From contig LNDO01000081.1 of NCBI GenBank assembly GCA_001465025.1, positions 1 to 56,323 of the forward strand: a stretch of DNA of 56,323 bases. Reading direction: 5' to 3'. Position 1 is the first letter of the stretch, and every line of letters begins with the position of its first letter. This document shows, one piece after another, positions 27,482 through 37,144 of this stretch. The translations under genes and the position numbers were made by a program. This DNA is from Pseudomonas sp. Ga0074129. GTDB lineage: Bacteria; Pseudomonadota; Gammaproteobacteria; Pseudomonadales; Pseudomonadaceae. The notes under the pieces were generated by a model that ran no database searches, was not told where the DNA came from, and saw only the letters and a list, made by a program, of their open reading frames with translations.

Positions 27482-29158
27482 ATGAATGCCTGCGGCAGTT
27501 CTGGCTGGGCGCTTGATACGCCAGTAGTCCTGACGACTATGGTCTGCTTCGGGGTGATTTTTCTCGCCCGTTGGGTGGTGCGGCAGCGCTATTTCCCTGG
27601 GCGCGAGAGTTTTATCGTGCTGCACATGGCCAGCCTGTGGTGGATGGCCGCGGCCAGTCTGGAAATGGCGGCGCAAGGGGCGTCTTGCAAAGTGTTCTGG
27701 GCGACGATGGCCTGGCCGGGCATTTTGCTGATGCCCACCTTCTGGGCTGTATTCCTCTGGCAGTACGTCAACAGCGTGCGTCAGCCCCTGCCGCTGCAAA
27801 GCACGCTCAGCTTGATGATCATGCCGCTGTTGATCTGGCTGATGGCGCTCACCAACCCTTGGCATGGCCTGTTTTACGCTGCAGGCACCGGACCATTGAG
27901 TACCGAGCCAGGTTCGCCCATTCGCTATGATCATGGCCCGCTGTTCTTTGCGGCGGCGGTCTATGTGTACCTGTTTATGGCCTTTTGCATGGGCGTGGTA
28001 TTGCGCGCGGCGTTGGTCAGCTACGGCGTTCATCGCCGCCACTATGTCGCGTTCGTGGTCGTCACGGCTGTGCCCTGGGTCGCCAATATCAGCTATGTGG
28101 TGTTCGGCTGGACGTTGTTTGGCTTTGATCCCACCCCATTCAGCTTCGCCCTTACCCTCGTGGCGTTCGCCTGGCTGATCGTCGGCGTGCGCTTGTTTGA
28201 CTTGCTGCCCGTGGCCCGGCATTTATTGCTGGATGCCTTGCTCGACCCCGTGTTGGTAGTTGATGCGCAATTGCGCGTGATTGAGGCCAACCCGGCAGCA
28301 CTGAAACTCGCCGGGTTGCGCAGCAGTTGGCAGGGGCGGGCGTTGAACGATTGGCCGATTCTGGGGGCTGACTTACAGGCGCTTCTGGCGGAAAACACCC
28401 CTGGTGATCATGAGCGCTTACTGACACTGGCGAATTCGGCCCGTTATTTTGAGGTGCGTATCCGTGCCATTGAACGTCTGACACGGCGCGGCAGTCAGGT
28501 GTTGGGGCAGATGCTTTATCTGCGTGACGTGACGCAGCGTCATCTCGGTGAGTTGAAATTGGCGGAGGCGCTGGCGCTCAGCGAAGAGCAGTTACGCACC
28601 ATCACCGATCTGCATGAGCAATTGCAGGAGCAAGCGCTCTGCGACCCACTCACGGGGTTGTACAACCGCCGCTACCTGGATGAGTTTTTTGCCCGAGAGC
28701 TTTCATTGGCGCAGCGTGAGCACCTGCCTATTTCACTGGCGTTGATCGACCTTGATCACTTCAAACGGCTGAACGATGAACATGGCCACTTAGAGGGCGA
28801 CGACGTGCTCAAAGGCGTCGCCCTGCATTTGTTGGAGAATTTGCGCAGCTCCGATGCGGTATTCCGTATTGGCGGCGAGGAGTTTCTGCTGATCATGCCG
28901 CGCGCTGATGCCGTTGAAGCGCGTGCACGTCTGGAGACCATCTGCCGTGACCTAGCGGCTCATCCACTGCCAACCCGGGGTGGTGCGCGCTATGTCACGC
29001 TTTCCGCAGGCCTTGCCATCTGGCCCGAACAGGGTCCCGGGCTTGATGAGTTGATGCAGGTGGCCGATGGCGCGTTGTATCAAGCCAAGCATGAGGGGCG
29101 TAATCGGGTGTGCAGCCTTCGATCCAGTGCTGAAGCGCTTTTGCCCTTAAAGGGGTAA
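27482..29158 (+). CDS. Membrane diguanylate cyclase (7TM-PAS-GGDEF)
   Basis: 558-residue cyclase making c-di-GMP from two GTP. Residues about 10-240 form seven membrane helices of the 7TM histidine-kinase-type sensor. A PAS domain follows ([26 protein letters not shown], about 250-360), then a short coiled coil and a GGDEF domain with [16 protein letters not shown]. The active site is RIGGEEF, and the inhibitory I-site RSSD lies exactly five residues before GGEEF, so catalysis and product inhibition should both work. The ATG at 27482 has a weak ribosome-binding site; the true start may lie slightly downstream. Confidence 0.9.
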   Translation: MNACGSSGWALDTPVVLTTMVCFGVIFLARWVVRQRYFPGRESFIVLHMASLWWMAAASLEMAAQGASCKVFWATMAWPGILLMPTFWAVFLWQYVNSVRQPLPLQSTLSLMIMPLLIWLMALTNPWHGLFYAAGTGPLSTEPGSPIRYDHGPLFFAAAVYVYLFMAFCMGVVLRAALVSYGVHRRHYVAFVVVTAVPWVANISYVVFGWTLFGFDPTPFSFALTLVAFAWLIVGVRLFDLLPVARHLLLDALLDPVLVVDAQLRVIEANPAALKLAGLRSSWQGRALNDWPILGADLQALLAENTPGDHERLLTLANSARYFEVRIRAIERLTRRGSQVLGQMLYLRDVTQRHLGELKLAEALALSEEQLRTITDLHEQLQEQALCDPLTGLYNRRYLDEFFARELSLAQREHLPISLALIDLDHFKRLNDEHGHLEGDDVLKGVALHLLENLRSSDAVFRIGGEEFLLIMPRADAVEARARLETICRDLAAHPLPTRGGARYVTLSAGLAIWPEQGPGLDELMQVADGALYQAKHEGRNRVCSLRSSAEALLPLKG

Positions 29159-29193
29159 ACTGCGCGCGATTTTTCTTCCTTCCGGAGCCATCC

Positions 29194-30201
29194 ATGTCCC
29201 GCGTTACCCTCAGCCGCTACCTGATCGAGCAGACTCGCAGCCACAACACTCCGGCCGACCTGCGTTTTCTTATTGAAGTAGTCGCGCGGGCCTGTAAGGA
29301 GATCAGCCATCAGGTCTCTAAAGGTGCGCTGGGTGGTGTGTTGGGCAGCATGGGCACCGAAAACGTGCAAGGCGAAGTGCAGAAGAAACTCGACGTGATC
29401 TCCAACGAGATTCTGCTGGAAGCCAACGAGTGGGGTGGTCACCTGGCGGGTATGGCGTCTGAAGAAATGGACAACGCCTACCAAATTCCGGGCAAATACC
29501 CCAAAGGTGCCTACCTGCTGGTTTTTGATCCGCTCGATGGCTCCAGCAATATCGACGTCAATGTCTCGGTCGGTACCATCTTCTCGGTGTTGCGCTGCCC
29601 CGAGCGAAATGGTGAAGAAGGTGACCTCGGTGAAGAGGCATTCCTGCAGCCGGGTACTGAGCAAGTGTGTGCTGGCTACGCCATTTATGGCCCACAGACC
29701 ATGCTGATGCTGACCTTGGGTGAAGGCGTTAAGGGCTTCACGCTGGATCGTGAGTTGGGCAGCTTTGTTTTGACCCATGACGACATCAAGGTCCCGGAAT
29801 CCACTAAAGAATTCGCCATCAACATGTCCAACCAGCGCCATTGGGATGCGCCGGTGCAGCGTTATGTGTCTGAACTGCTGGCGGGCGAAGAAGGCCCGCT
29901 GGGCAAGAACTACAACATGCGCTGGATCGCCTCGATGGTGGCTGACGTGCACCGCATCCTCACCCGTGGCGGCGTTTTTATGTACCCGCGTGACAACCGC
30001 GATCCGTCCATGCCGGGCAAGCTGCGCTTGATGTATGAAGCCAACCCAATGGCCATGATCATTGAGCAGGCAGGCGGTGTAGCCACTAACGGCACACAGC
30101 GCATTCTCGATATCCAGCCGCAAAGCCTGCACCAGCGTGTGCCGGTATTCCTCGGCTCCAAAGAAGAAGTGCTGCGTATCAGCGCTTATCATCGCCACTG
30201 A
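29194..30201 (+). CDS. fbp: Fructose-1,6-bisphosphatase class I
   Basis: 335-residue gluconeogenic enzyme hydrolysing fructose-1,6-bisphosphate to fructose-6-phosphate. Seen: N-terminal helix [16 protein letters not shown], the metal-site loop [25 protein letters not shown], the sugar-phosphate region [16 protein letters not shown] and the C-terminal [14 protein letters not shown]. Length is typical of the family. It starts 35 bases after the cyclase gene and is preceded by TTCCGGAG. It is essential for growth on organic acids in Pseudomonas. Confidence 0.97.
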   Translation: MSRVTLSRYLIEQTRSHNTPADLRFLIEVVARACKEISHQVSKGALGGVLGSMGTENVQGEVQKKLDVISNEILLEANEWGGHLAGMASEEMDNAYQIPGKYPKGAYLLVFDPLDGSSNIDVNVSVGTIFSVLRCPERNGEEGDLGEEAFLQPGTEQVCAGYAIYGPQTMLMLTLGEGVKGFTLDRELGSFVLTHDDIKVPESTKEFAINMSNQRHWDAPVQRYVSELLAGEEGPLGKNYNMRWIASMVADVHRILTRGGVFMYPRDNRDPSMPGKLRLMYEANPMAMIIEQAGGVATNGTQRILDIQPQSLHQRVPVFLGSKEEVLRISAYHRH

Positions 30202-30299
30202 TCAGCCAAGGCCGCGTTCACCCGAATGGGAGAGCGCGCTTTCTACCTGACTTCTTTAGGCTCCACAGCTCTTATAAAAACAAAGAGCTCGGAGTCTTT

Positions 30300-32222
30300 A
30301 TGTTCAAGCCGTACAAAGCCCTAGCAGCCGCCATCGCCCTGGCCAGCCTGCCTCTCACCAGCTCAGCAATGCCCTACTCGCAGTTCATCGTATTTGGTGA
30401 CTCGCTGAGTGATAGCGGGCAGTTTCCTGATTTGGGCAGTCCTCTGCTCGGTGGTAACCCGACCGGGGGTACGCGCTTCACCAACCGTACTGGCCCCAAC
30501 TACCTAAGCAATAACACCGAATTTTTTGATCTGGTGGTTACGCAGCGCTTGGCCGCACAGCTGGGGTTGCAAGCTCTGGCATCTACGCCTGTGCTTCCTC
30601 AAGTGCTGACGGGCAATCCGGATGGTACTAACTATGCGGTAGGTGGTTACCGAACGGAGCAGGTGCTTGCGTCCATTACGACAACATCGCAAACGGTGGT
30701 TCCGGTAGGTCAGGCGGGAGCAGGTACGGTGCTGCGTGCAAGGCCGGGGTACTTGGCGCAATTTGGCGCTGCCGATCCCAACGCCCTGTTCTACGTCAAT
30801 GGTGGTGGCAACGATGTGCTGCAGTTTGTCGTCACTGATCAGGCCACGGCTGCCACTGCTGCCGCCAACTTGGTTGCTGGTGTCGCCGCGCTGCAGGCGG
30901 CCGGTGCGCGCACCATTATCGTGTCTGACCTGCCTGACGTGGGCATGACTCCGGCAGGCTTTGCCAGCGGCTTCAGGGCGGCTTGGTCATCTGCATCGGG
31001 GTTGCTTAACGATGAGTTGGGCACTCAATTGGCTGCATTGGGCGGCAATGTCATCCGCCTAAACTTCCGTGGGCTGTTGTCCGAGGTGCAAGGTGATTTG
31101 GCCACGTTTGGCTTTGATCCTCTTGTCGCACAAACGAATGTTTGCTTCAGCGGTTCCAGTTGCTTGGCTGACCCCACGTGGGGAATTGGTGGTACAACGC
31201 CTAACCCCAACCGTCTTATGTTCAACGATGGTGTACACCCGACCGGTGCTGTGCAGCAGATCAGCGCGGATTACATCTATTCCCTTATCTCCGCCCCTTG
31301 GGAAGTCAGCCTGCTGCCAGAGATGGCGCTGTCCAGCCTGATCGGTCATCAGCAGCAACTGCAAAGTCAGTTGCAGGGCCAGTGGCAGGCCAATGGGCAA
31401 TGGCGCAGTTTCGTGAGTGCCAACGGCATGCGCCGTGAGTTCGCGCGTAATGCGGCGGTTGCCGAGGGCGACAGCGATGGTCTAGGGCTGACGTTGGGCG
31501 GTAGCTATCGCCTGAATGACCAGTGGCGTGCCGGTCTTGCCCTTGGCCTGCAATCGCAGCAACTGGATACGCAGACCGATTCCGAATACGACCTGAGCAG
31601 CTACTTGCTCAGCGGCTTTGCTCAGTTTCAGCAGGATCGTCTGTGGGCTAACGGCAGCGTCAGCGTGGGGCATCTGGACTATCAGAATCTCGAGCGTCAG
31701 TTCGCGCTGGGTATAGCTGAACGTGCCGAGAAGGGTGACAGCGAGGGTCAGTTGTATGCGTTGTCAGCGCGTATTGGCTACGACTTGGCCAATGCCGGTA
31801 CAGATTGGCAAGTCAGTCCGTTTATCAGCGCCAATTACGCGCGTGTTGATGTTGATGGTTATCGCGAAAGTGGCAATCGTTCTACCGCGCTGAACTTTGC
31901 CGATCAGCAGCGTGATAGCCAACGCCTGGGTGTCGGCGTGCAGCTCAGCCATCAGTTGACGCCAAGCACTCAGCTGTTCGCTGAAGTGTCCCGTGAGCGC
32001 GAGTTCAAGGATGACCCGCAGCAACTGCGCATGGGCCTGAACAGTGTGGCCAACAACAGCTTCGAACTGCAGGGCTACACCCCTCAGAGTGGCCAGACTT
32101 TGGCGACCTTTGGCGTGAACCATCGCGTGGGTAGTGAGCTTGGTTTATCTGCCAGCTACAACTTTCGCGGCACCGAGGATCGTCAGCATGGCCTGAACCT
32201 TTCTCTGTCCTGGGATTGGTAG
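30300..32222 (+). CDS. estA: Autotransporter GDSL esterase EstA
   Basis: 640-residue outer-membrane esterase. Signal peptide (residues 1-23, ..LPLTSSA), then the GDSL passenger with nucleophile Ser35 in VFGDSLSDSG, the oxyanion residues in YVNGGGNDVLQF, and the Asp310/His313 pair in NDGVHPTG. From about residue 360 the C terminus is a 12-strand autotransporter barrel (WRSFVSANGMRREF onward) ending in Trp (LNLSLSWDW). In P. aeruginosa EstA supports rhamnolipid production, motility and biofilm. A hairpin terminator follows. Confidence 0.93.
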   Translation: MFKPYKALAAAIALASLPLTSSAMPYSQFIVFGDSLSDSGQFPDLGSPLLGGNPTGGTRFTNRTGPNYLSNNTEFFDLVVTQRLAAQLGLQALASTPVLPQVLTGNPDGTNYAVGGYRTEQVLASITTTSQTVVPVGQAGAGTVLRARPGYLAQFGAADPNALFYVNGGGNDVLQFVVTDQATAATAAANLVAGVAALQAAGARTIIVSDLPDVGMTPAGFASGFRAAWSSASGLLNDELGTQLAALGGNVIRLNFRGLLSEVQGDLATFGFDPLVAQTNVCFSGSSCLADPTWGIGGTTPNPNRLMFNDGVHPTGAVQQISADYIYSLISAPWEVSLLPEMALSSLIGHQQQLQSQLQGQWQANGQWRSFVSANGMRREFARNAAVAEGDSDGLGLTLGGSYRLNDQWRAGLALGLQSQQLDTQTDSEYDLSSYLLSGFAQFQQDRLWANGSVSVGHLDYQNLERQFALGIAERAEKGDSEGQLYALSARIGYDLANAGTDWQVSPFISANYARVDVDGYRESGNRSTALNFADQQRDSQRLGVGVQLSHQLTPSTQLFAEVSREREFKDDPQQLRMGLNSVANNSFELQGYTPQSGQTLATFGVNHRVGSELGLSASYNFRGTEDRQHGLNLSLSWDW

Positions 32223-32235
32223 CAGTCTTGAGGTG

Positions 32236-32266
32236 AAAAACGGGGTAGGCTTGGCTTACCCCGTTT
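32236..32266 (+). terminator. Intrinsic terminator of estA
   Basis: 13-base-pair stem (AAACGGGGTAGGC / GCTTACCCCGTTT, one G-U pair) with a TTG loop. It lies 15 bases after the estA stop; the T-run is only three long and part of the stem. Confidence 0.8.
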
Positions 32267-32285
32267 GCCCAGATCAGGATTAACC

Positions 32286-32537
32286 ATGTGCCGTCCTCTC
32301 GCTGTTTTCACCTTCCTGCTTCTGCTGACAGGCTGCAGCCCTCTCAATCAAGAAAACTACGCACAACTCCAGCCGGGCATGAGCAAGGCTGAGGTCGAGC
32401 GCCTGTTAGGTGGGCCGGATGAGTGTTCGGCGGCATTGGGCGTTGCCAGTTGCACTTGGGGTGATGAGCAGCGTTTTATCAGCGTGCAATATGCTGGCGA
32501 TAAGGTGCTGATGTTCTCAGCCAAGGGGCTTAAGTGA
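32286..32537 (+). CDS. Small lipoprotein, BamE/DUF3862-like
   Basis: 83-residue lipoprotein: signal peptide with lipobox LLTGC (cleavage before Cys17), then the SmpA/OmlA-type motif LQPGMSKAEVERLLGGPDECSAALGVASCTWG with two cysteines. The fold resembles BamE, but it is too short to be a BamE orthologue. Its function is unknown. ATG 32286 is preceded by AGGAT. It overlaps the lipocalin gene by one base. Confidence 0.8.
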   Translation: MCRPLAVFTFLLLLTGCSPLNQENYAQLQPGMSKAEVERLLGGPDECSAALGVASCTWGDEQRFISVQYAGDKVLMFSAKGLK

Positions 32538-33085
32538 TGCGTCTGCTAACGCTGTGTGCCGCTGCACTGCTGCTCTCTGGGTGCGCCAACTCGGCTAAGG
32601 ATGTTGCGCCACCGGCCACTGTTGCGCAGGTTGATCTGCAGCGCTATCAGGGCACCTGGTACGAGCAGGCGCGCTTGCCGATGTTCTTTCAGCGCCACTG
32701 CGCGCAGTCCGAGGCGCAGTATGAATTGCGTGGTGACGCCAGTATTGGCGTGACCAACCGCTGCCGAACCCACGAGGGTGAGTGGCAGGCTGTCAGCGGT
32801 CAGGCTGTGGCGCAAGTACCGGGGCAAACCAACAAGCTGTGGGTCAGTTTCGATAATTGGGTTAGCCGCTTGTTGCCGGGTTTAACCAAGGGTGAGTACT
32901 GGGTGCTCTACCTGGATGCCGACTACCAGAGCGCATTGGTCGGTCACCCCGATCGCCAGTACCTGTGGCTGCTAACCCGAGATGAAGTGGCCAGTGCGCA
33001 AACACGGGCCATTTTGCTCGATGAAGCGCGTAAGCGTGGCTATGACACGCAACAACTGATTTGGCGCAGCGCTGACTCGGATTAA
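32537..33085 (+). CDS. blc: Outer-membrane lipocalin Blc
   Basis: 182-residue bacterial lipocalin. Lipobox LLSGC, then the conserved GxW signature YQGTWYEQARLP, an ASIGVTNRCRTHEGEW strand, and the C-terminal YLWLLTRDE. It would bind hydrophobic ligands such as lysophospholipids at the outer membrane. The start at MRLLTL overlaps the upstream lipoprotein stop (TGATG), so the two are co-expressed. Confidence 0.9.
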   Translation: MRLLTLCAAALLLSGCANSAKDVAPPATVAQVDLQRYQGTWYEQARLPMFFQRHCAQSEAQYELRGDASIGVTNRCRTHEGEWQAVSGQAVAQVPGQTNKLWVSFDNWVSRLLPGLTKGEYWVLYLDADYQSALVGHPDRQYLWLLTRDEVASAQTRAILLDEARKRGYDTQQLIWRSADSD

Positions 33086-33133
33086 GCAGCCGGGTGGCTG
33101 CGCATGTTGCGCGACGTTTGAGTCGCCTTAGGG

Positions 33134-33568
33134 CTATTGCCAATTCAGTCGTGCAAGCCGCCATTGATCACCGTCCAGCCACCATTCCAGTTTTACGCTG
33201 TAGTGCCGGGCACTGTCGGGGATCAGGCTTTCAGCGCCGGCCAGCGTGACCTGGGCTTCGGTATGGCCTTTTTCGCGGTAGGTCGTGTCGAGGTAGCTGT
33301 TCTTACTCAGGGCCAGCACCTTGATGTTTTTGTGGCGCATAAATAGCAGCAGCATGGTGCGCTGTGCCCACTCGCGGTCGAACTCGTTCTGCGCAGAGAA
33401 TTGCGGGTGCAATTGTTCAAGTACTGCGCTGTTCTTCTTGCCCTCAAGGTTGCTCTGCAATTGCTCCACGGCGGCTTCCAGGGCGGCCTGTGGATCATCC
33501 TTGTCGCCGCAGCCAGTGAGTAGGCTGCAAATCATTACAAAAGCTAAGGCAAATACCCGTGTGTGCAT
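33134..33568 (-). CDS. Uncharacterised lipoprotein
   Basis: 144-residue lipoprotein of unknown function: signal peptide with lipobox LLTGC, then an amphipathic helix rich in Glu/Gln (PQAALEAAVEQLQSNLEG) and a small beta-rich domain with RHYSVKLEWWLDGDQWRLARLNWQ at the C terminus, an NTF2-like ending. ATG 33568 is chosen because AAAAGGGAG lies just before it; an in-frame ATG at 33586 is less likely. It is convergent with blc. Confidence 0.75.
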   Translation of the reverse strand: MHTRVFALAFVMICSLLTGCGDKDDPQAALEAAVEQLQSNLEGKKNSAVLEQLHPQFSAQNEFDREWAQRTMLLLFMRHKNIKVLALSKNSYLDTTYREKGHTEAQVTLAGAESLIPDSARHYSVKLEWWLDGDQWRLARLNWQ

Positions 33569-33666
33569 GCTGAACTCCCTTTTCATGGTTATGATGCGGC
33601 AACGCACCGAGCCGCTGCCCTGCGCATAAGGCCAGCCAATGCTTGGTTCACCTTCAGGAGCATGCC

Positions 33667-34638
33667 ATGCAGACCTTGTATCCGGAACTAAAACCCTACG
33701 CCCGTCATGAGTTGGCCGTGCAAGCCCCGCACGTGCTGTATGTGGACGAAAGTGGTTCGCCGGACGGCCTGCCTGTGGTGTTTATCCATGGTGGCCCGGG
33801 TGCTGGGTGTGATGCCGCCAGTCGCCGCTATTTCGACCCCAATCTTTACCGCATCGTCACCTTCGATCAGCGCGGTTGCGGCCGCTCCACGCCCCACGCC
33901 AGTCTGGAGAACAACACCACTCAAGCGTTGATCGCCGATATGGAAGTAATCCGCGAGCAGCTGGGCATCGATAAATGGGTGCTGTTCGGTGGTTCGTGGG
34001 GTTCGACCTTGGCGCTGGCCTACGCTCAGGCGCATCCGCAGCGCGTACATGGTCTTATTCTGCGGGGCATTTTCCTGTGTCGACCGCAGGAGTTCGACTG
34101 GTTCTATCAGGAAGGTGCGAGCCGCCTATTTCCTGATTACTGGGAAGACTACCTGGCACCGATTCCACAGGATGAGCGCGGTAACCTGATGCAGGCTTTT
34201 TACAAGCGCCTGACCGGCCCGGACCAGATTGCCCAAATGCACGCGGCCAAAGCCTGGTCGACCTGGGAAGGCCGCACGGCGACCCTGCGTCCTAACCCGC
34301 AAGTGGTTGACCGCTTCAGCGACAGCCACCGCGCGCTGTCGATTGCGCGTATCGAATGCCACTACTTCGTCAACAACGCCTTCCTTGAGCCGGATCAACT
34401 GCTGCGTGACATGCCGAAAATTGCCCATCTGCCGGGGGTGATTGTGCATGGCCGTTACGACGTGATCTGCCCGTTGGACAACGCCTGGGCGTTGCATCAA
34501 GCCTGGCCGAACAGTGAACTGCAGATCATCCGCGATGCTGGCCACTCGGCAGCCGAAAACGGCATCACTGACGCCCTGGTGCGTGCGGCGGACGAACTGG
34601 CGCGACGCCTGCTCAATCTGGCACCGGACGAAGCATGA
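33667..34638 (+). CDS. pip: Proline iminopeptidase
   Basis: 323-residue alpha/beta hydrolase (peptidase S33) removing N-terminal proline from peptides. Seen: oxyanion motif [12 protein letters not shown], the QRGCGRS segment, the nucleophile elbow [10 protein letters not shown], and the terminal Asp/His ([16 protein letters not shown]). ATG 33667 (MQTLYPEL) lies 7 bases after GGAG. It overlaps dtd by four bases; the pip-dtd pairing is conserved in Pseudomonas. Confidence 0.95.
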   Translation: MQTLYPELKPYARHELAVQAPHVLYVDESGSPDGLPVVFIHGGPGAGCDAASRRYFDPNLYRIVTFDQRGCGRSTPHASLENNTTQALIADMEVIREQLGIDKWVLFGGSWGSTLALAYAQAHPQRVHGLILRGIFLCRPQEFDWFYQEGASRLFPDYWEDYLAPIPQDERGNLMQAFYKRLTGPDQIAQMHAAKAWSTWEGRTATLRPNPQVVDRFSDSHRALSIARIECHYFVNNAFLEPDQLLRDMPKIAHLPGVIVHGRYDVICPLDNAWALHQAWPNSELQIIRDAGHSAAENGITDALVRAADELARRLLNLAPDEA

Positions 34639-35072
34639 AGACACTGATTCAGCGGGTGCGTAGCGCCCGAGTCGAGGTGGCGGGTGAAGTGGTGGGGGCG
34701 ATTGACCAAGGCCTGCTGGCGCTGGTCGGTATTGAGCCGCAAGACACCCCGGCCAGCGTCGAGAAAGCCCTGCACAAGCTGCTCAATTACCGTGTGTTCA
34801 GCGATGCCGCCGGCAAGATGAACCTCTCGCTGGGCGACGTTGCTGGCGGGCTTTTACTGGTGTCGCAATTCACCTTGGCCGCCGATACCAAAAGCGGCTT
34901 GCGCCCCAGCTTTACCCGCGCCGCACCCCCAGCGCTGGGTGCCGAGTTGTTCGACTTGCTGGTGGCGCAAGCCCGCGCCCGGCACCCTCAGGTCGCCACC
35001 GGCCAGTTCGGTGCCGACATGCAGGTGCACCTGATCAATGACGGGCCGGTGACTTTTCTGCTGGAGAGCTAG
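34635..35072 (+). CDS. dtd: D-aminoacyl-tRNA deacylase
   Basis: 145-residue Dtd, which hydrolyses D-aminoacyl-tRNAs and glycyl-tRNA(Ala). Signature motifs SQFTL ([21 protein letters not shown]) and a GPVT motif near the C terminus (NDGPVTFLL) are present. Full length. Its stop codon TAG lies in the same CTAG as the stop of the convergent isomerase gene. Confidence 0.96.
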   Translation: MKTLIQRVRSARVEVAGEVVGAIDQGLLALVGIEPQDTPASVEKALHKLLNYRVFSDAAGKMNLSLGDVAGGLLLVSQFTLAADTKSGLRPSFTRAAPPALGAELFDLLVAQARARHPQVATGQFGADMQVHLINDGPVTFLLES

Positions 35073-35656
35073 CGCGCCAAGGCGTCGGCGACGAAATCCA
35101 GGCGATCCTGACCGAAGTGCATTTCAGTACCGATGAAGAATGTCGGCGCGCCAAATACGCCGCGCTTGATCGCTTCTTCGGTGGTGGCCTTGAGACGCTC
35201 CTTGACGGCTTCATCGTTGACCAACTGCTCAAACTCGGCAGGGTCAAACCCGGCCGCGCTCAGCACTTGCGCAACCACCTCAGGCTTGCCCAGGTTTTTC
35301 TGCTGCGTCCACAGCGCCTCAAATATCACCTGCACGTAACGCGTGAATTGCTCGCTGTTTTCGTAGCCAGCCGCACCGCGCATCAGTGTTAGGGTGTTGA
35401 TTGGAAAATGCGGGTTGAACTGCATCGGCACGTCGTAGCGCGCGGCGAAGCGGGCTAGGTCTTGCAGCATCCAGCGGCCCTTGCTCGGGATCAACACAGG
35501 CGACTGGTTGCCGGTGGCTTTGAATACGCCACCAAGCAGCATCGGCCGCCAGATGATTTGTGCGCCCTGCGCCTTGGCAATGCGCGGCAACTGGGTCCAG
35601 GCCAGGTAGCTGGCAGGGCTGCCGAAGTCGAAAAAGAACTCAACTGTCTTGTTCAT
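35069..35656 (-). CDS. 2-hydroxychromene-2-carboxylate isomerase-like (DsbA/GST-kappa fold)
   Basis: 195-residue thioredoxin-fold protein. [18 protein letters not shown] at the N terminus is the family motif (Ser in place of the DsbA cysteine), followed by [19 protein letters not shown] and a C-terminal [19 protein letters not shown]. Members isomerise hydroxychromene carboxylates in naphthalene breakdown or conjugate glutathione. Here there is no aromatic pathway nearby, so the substrate is open. It faces dtd with overlapping stops. Confidence 0.85.
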   Translation of the reverse strand: MNKTVEFFFDFGSPASYLAWTQLPRIAKAQGAQIIWRPMLLGGVFKATGNQSPVLIPSKGRWMLQDLARFAARYDVPMQFNPHFPINTLTLMRGAAGYENSEQFTRYVQVIFEALWTQQKNLGKPEVVAQVLSAAGFDPAEFEQLVNDEAVKERLKATTEEAIKRGVFGAPTFFIGTEMHFGQDRLDFVADALAR

Positions 35657-35696
35657 CGTATGTCCTTTTGTCAGGTTCGATATAGCTGGGCTGGCT

Positions 35697-35726
35697 GTAG
35701 GGTGGATGACGCGTGATCCATCCTAC
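35697..35726. repeat. GTAGGRTGGAT hairpin repeat, copy 1
   Basis: 11-base-pair inverted repeat (one G-U pair) with an 8-base loop, of a type often seen between Pseudomonas genes. A related copy lies at 37103-37121; the SDR and HxlR genes sit between them. Confidence 0.6.
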
Positions 35727-35743
35727 GAATTGGTGCGCGATGT

Positions 35744-36472
35744 TTAGAAGGTTTCGCTCCATGGCCGCAGATCCATTTCATGCACCCAGCAGTCGCGGGG
35801 CTGACAGTGAATCTGCCAGTAGGTGTCGGCGATGTGTTCGGGGTTGAGGATTCCGTCCTGCTCTTTGAGCTGGTACAGCTGCGGAAAGGTGTCGCGGATA
35901 AACGCAGTGTCGATGGCGCCATCGATGATCGGGTGGGCAACATGGATACCCTTGGGGCCGAGTTCGCGGGCCATGCTTTGCGCTAAGGCGCGCAGGGCAA
36001 ACTTGGCGCTGGCAAAGGCCGAGAAATTGGCTCGGCCGCGCAAAGAGGCGGTGGCGCCGGTAAAGATGATGGTGCCCTCGTTACGAGGCAGCATTACCTT
36101 GGCGGCTTCTCGACCGGTGAGAAAGCCTGCAAGCGCGGCCATTTCCCAGACCTTGCGGTAGACCCGCTCGGTGGTTTCGGTGATGGAGAACTGCACGTTA
36201 GCGCCGATATTGAACACCACCGCGTGCAGCGGCCCGACCTCACGCTCGATGGTGCCGAACAGCGCGATCACCTGTTCTTCCACCCGTGCATCGCAGCCAA
36301 AGGCCCGTGCGCTGCCACCGGCTGCTTCGATCTGCGCCACCAATGGGACTAGCTTCTCGGCATTACGCCGCGCCACGCAGGCGACGTAACCCTCGCGGGC
36401 GAAGCGTTTGGCGATGGCACCGCCGGTGGCGTCCCCCGCACCCACCACCAAAATTGCTTTACGTTCGGTCAT
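35744..36472 (-). CDS. Atypical SDR-family oxidoreductase
   Basis: 242-residue Rossmann-fold protein: cofactor loop VVGAGDATGGAIAKRFAREGY, and NIGANVQF in the NAG position. The catalytic YxxxK is replaced by FASAK: the lysine is kept but the tyrosine is phenylalanine. The group with ARELGPKGIHVAHPIIDGAIDT often looks like this, so the change may be family-wide. Reductase activity is therefore doubtful. ATG 36472 is preceded by GGAGAC; an ATG at 36484 is possible. It is divergent from the HxlR gene. Confidence 0.82.
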   Translation of the reverse strand: MTERKAILVVGAGDATGGAIAKRFAREGYVACVARRNAEKLVPLVAQIEAAGGSARAFGCDARVEEQVIALFGTIEREVGPLHAVVFNIGANVQFSITETTERVYRKVWEMAALAGFLTGREAAKVMLPRNEGTIIFTGATASLRGRANFSAFASAKFALRALAQSMARELGPKGIHVAHPIIDGAIDTAFIRDTFPQLYQLKEQDGILNPEHIADTYWQIHCQPRDCWVHEMDLRPWSETF

Positions 36473-36572
36473 TGCAGTCTCCATAAGTTCTGTTTTGGAA
36501 CTTTGCCTGATGGTCGGTTTCATTCTGAATCCTGTCAAGCTATCGTGATCCCTCGCTGAAGGAGATTGGCTT

Positions 36573-37067
36573 ATGCGTTGGGAAGAATTGGAGCAGCAAC
36601 CTTGTTCCTTGGCTCGTACCCTGTCGGTGGTGGGGGATCGCTGGACGCTGCTGGTGTTGCGCGAGAGCTTTCTCGGTATTCGCCGCTTCGATGAATTCGA
36701 AAAGCGCTTAGGCATTACCCGGCATGTACTAGCCGATCGCTTGAAAAAGCTGGTGGAAGCTGGGGTGCTGGACAAGGTGGCTTACCAGCAGCGGCCACTG
36801 CGTGAGGAATACTGCCTAAGCGCCAAGGGGCGCGACTTGTACCCGGCCATCATGGCGCTGGTGCAGTGGGGCGACCGCCATATGAGTGGCCCGGAAGGCG
36901 CGCCGATTCGGCATATTCACCGCGCCTGCGGCCAGCCGATGCACGGTGTGCTGGTGTGTTCGGATTGCGGCGAGCCACTGGTGCCGAAGGATGTACAGCT
37001 TGAGGAGGCGCCTGCGTTTAAGGGGCAACTCTTGCCAGCGCACTGGCACGAAAAGCAGGTTGTGTAG
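36573..37067 (+). CDS. HxlR-family transcriptional regulator
   Basis: 164-residue winged helix-turn-helix protein. The conserved N-terminal cysteine (QQPCSLARTLSVVGDRWTLLVLRE) and DEFEKRLGITRHVLADRLKKLVEAGVL place it in HxlR. The C-terminal extension carries HRACGQPMHGVLVCSDCGEP, a possible zinc-binding knuckle. Many HxlR proteins sense reactive electrophiles through the first cysteine. It probably controls the divergent SDR gene, with 100 bases between them. Confidence 0.87.
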   Translation: MRWEELEQQPCSLARTLSVVGDRWTLLVLRESFLGIRRFDEFEKRLGITRHVLADRLKKLVEAGVLDKVAYQQRPLREEYCLSAKGRDLYPAIMALVQWGDRHMSGPEGAPIRHIHRACGQPMHGVLVCSDCGEPLVPKDVQLEEAPAFKGQLLPAHWHEKQVV

Positions 37068-37102
37068 GGGACTTTTCTCATCCACCACCGCGATTTGGCG
37101 GA

Positions 37103-37121
37103 TGGATGACAGCGTCATCCA
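37103..37121. repeat. GTAGGRTGGAT hairpin repeat, copy 2
   Basis: TGGATGAC paired with GTCATCCA around AGC. It shares the GGATGAC..ATCCA core with the copy at 35697. Confidence 0.5.
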
Positions 37122-37144
37122 CCCTTCGGGTCAGGAATGGTGGT

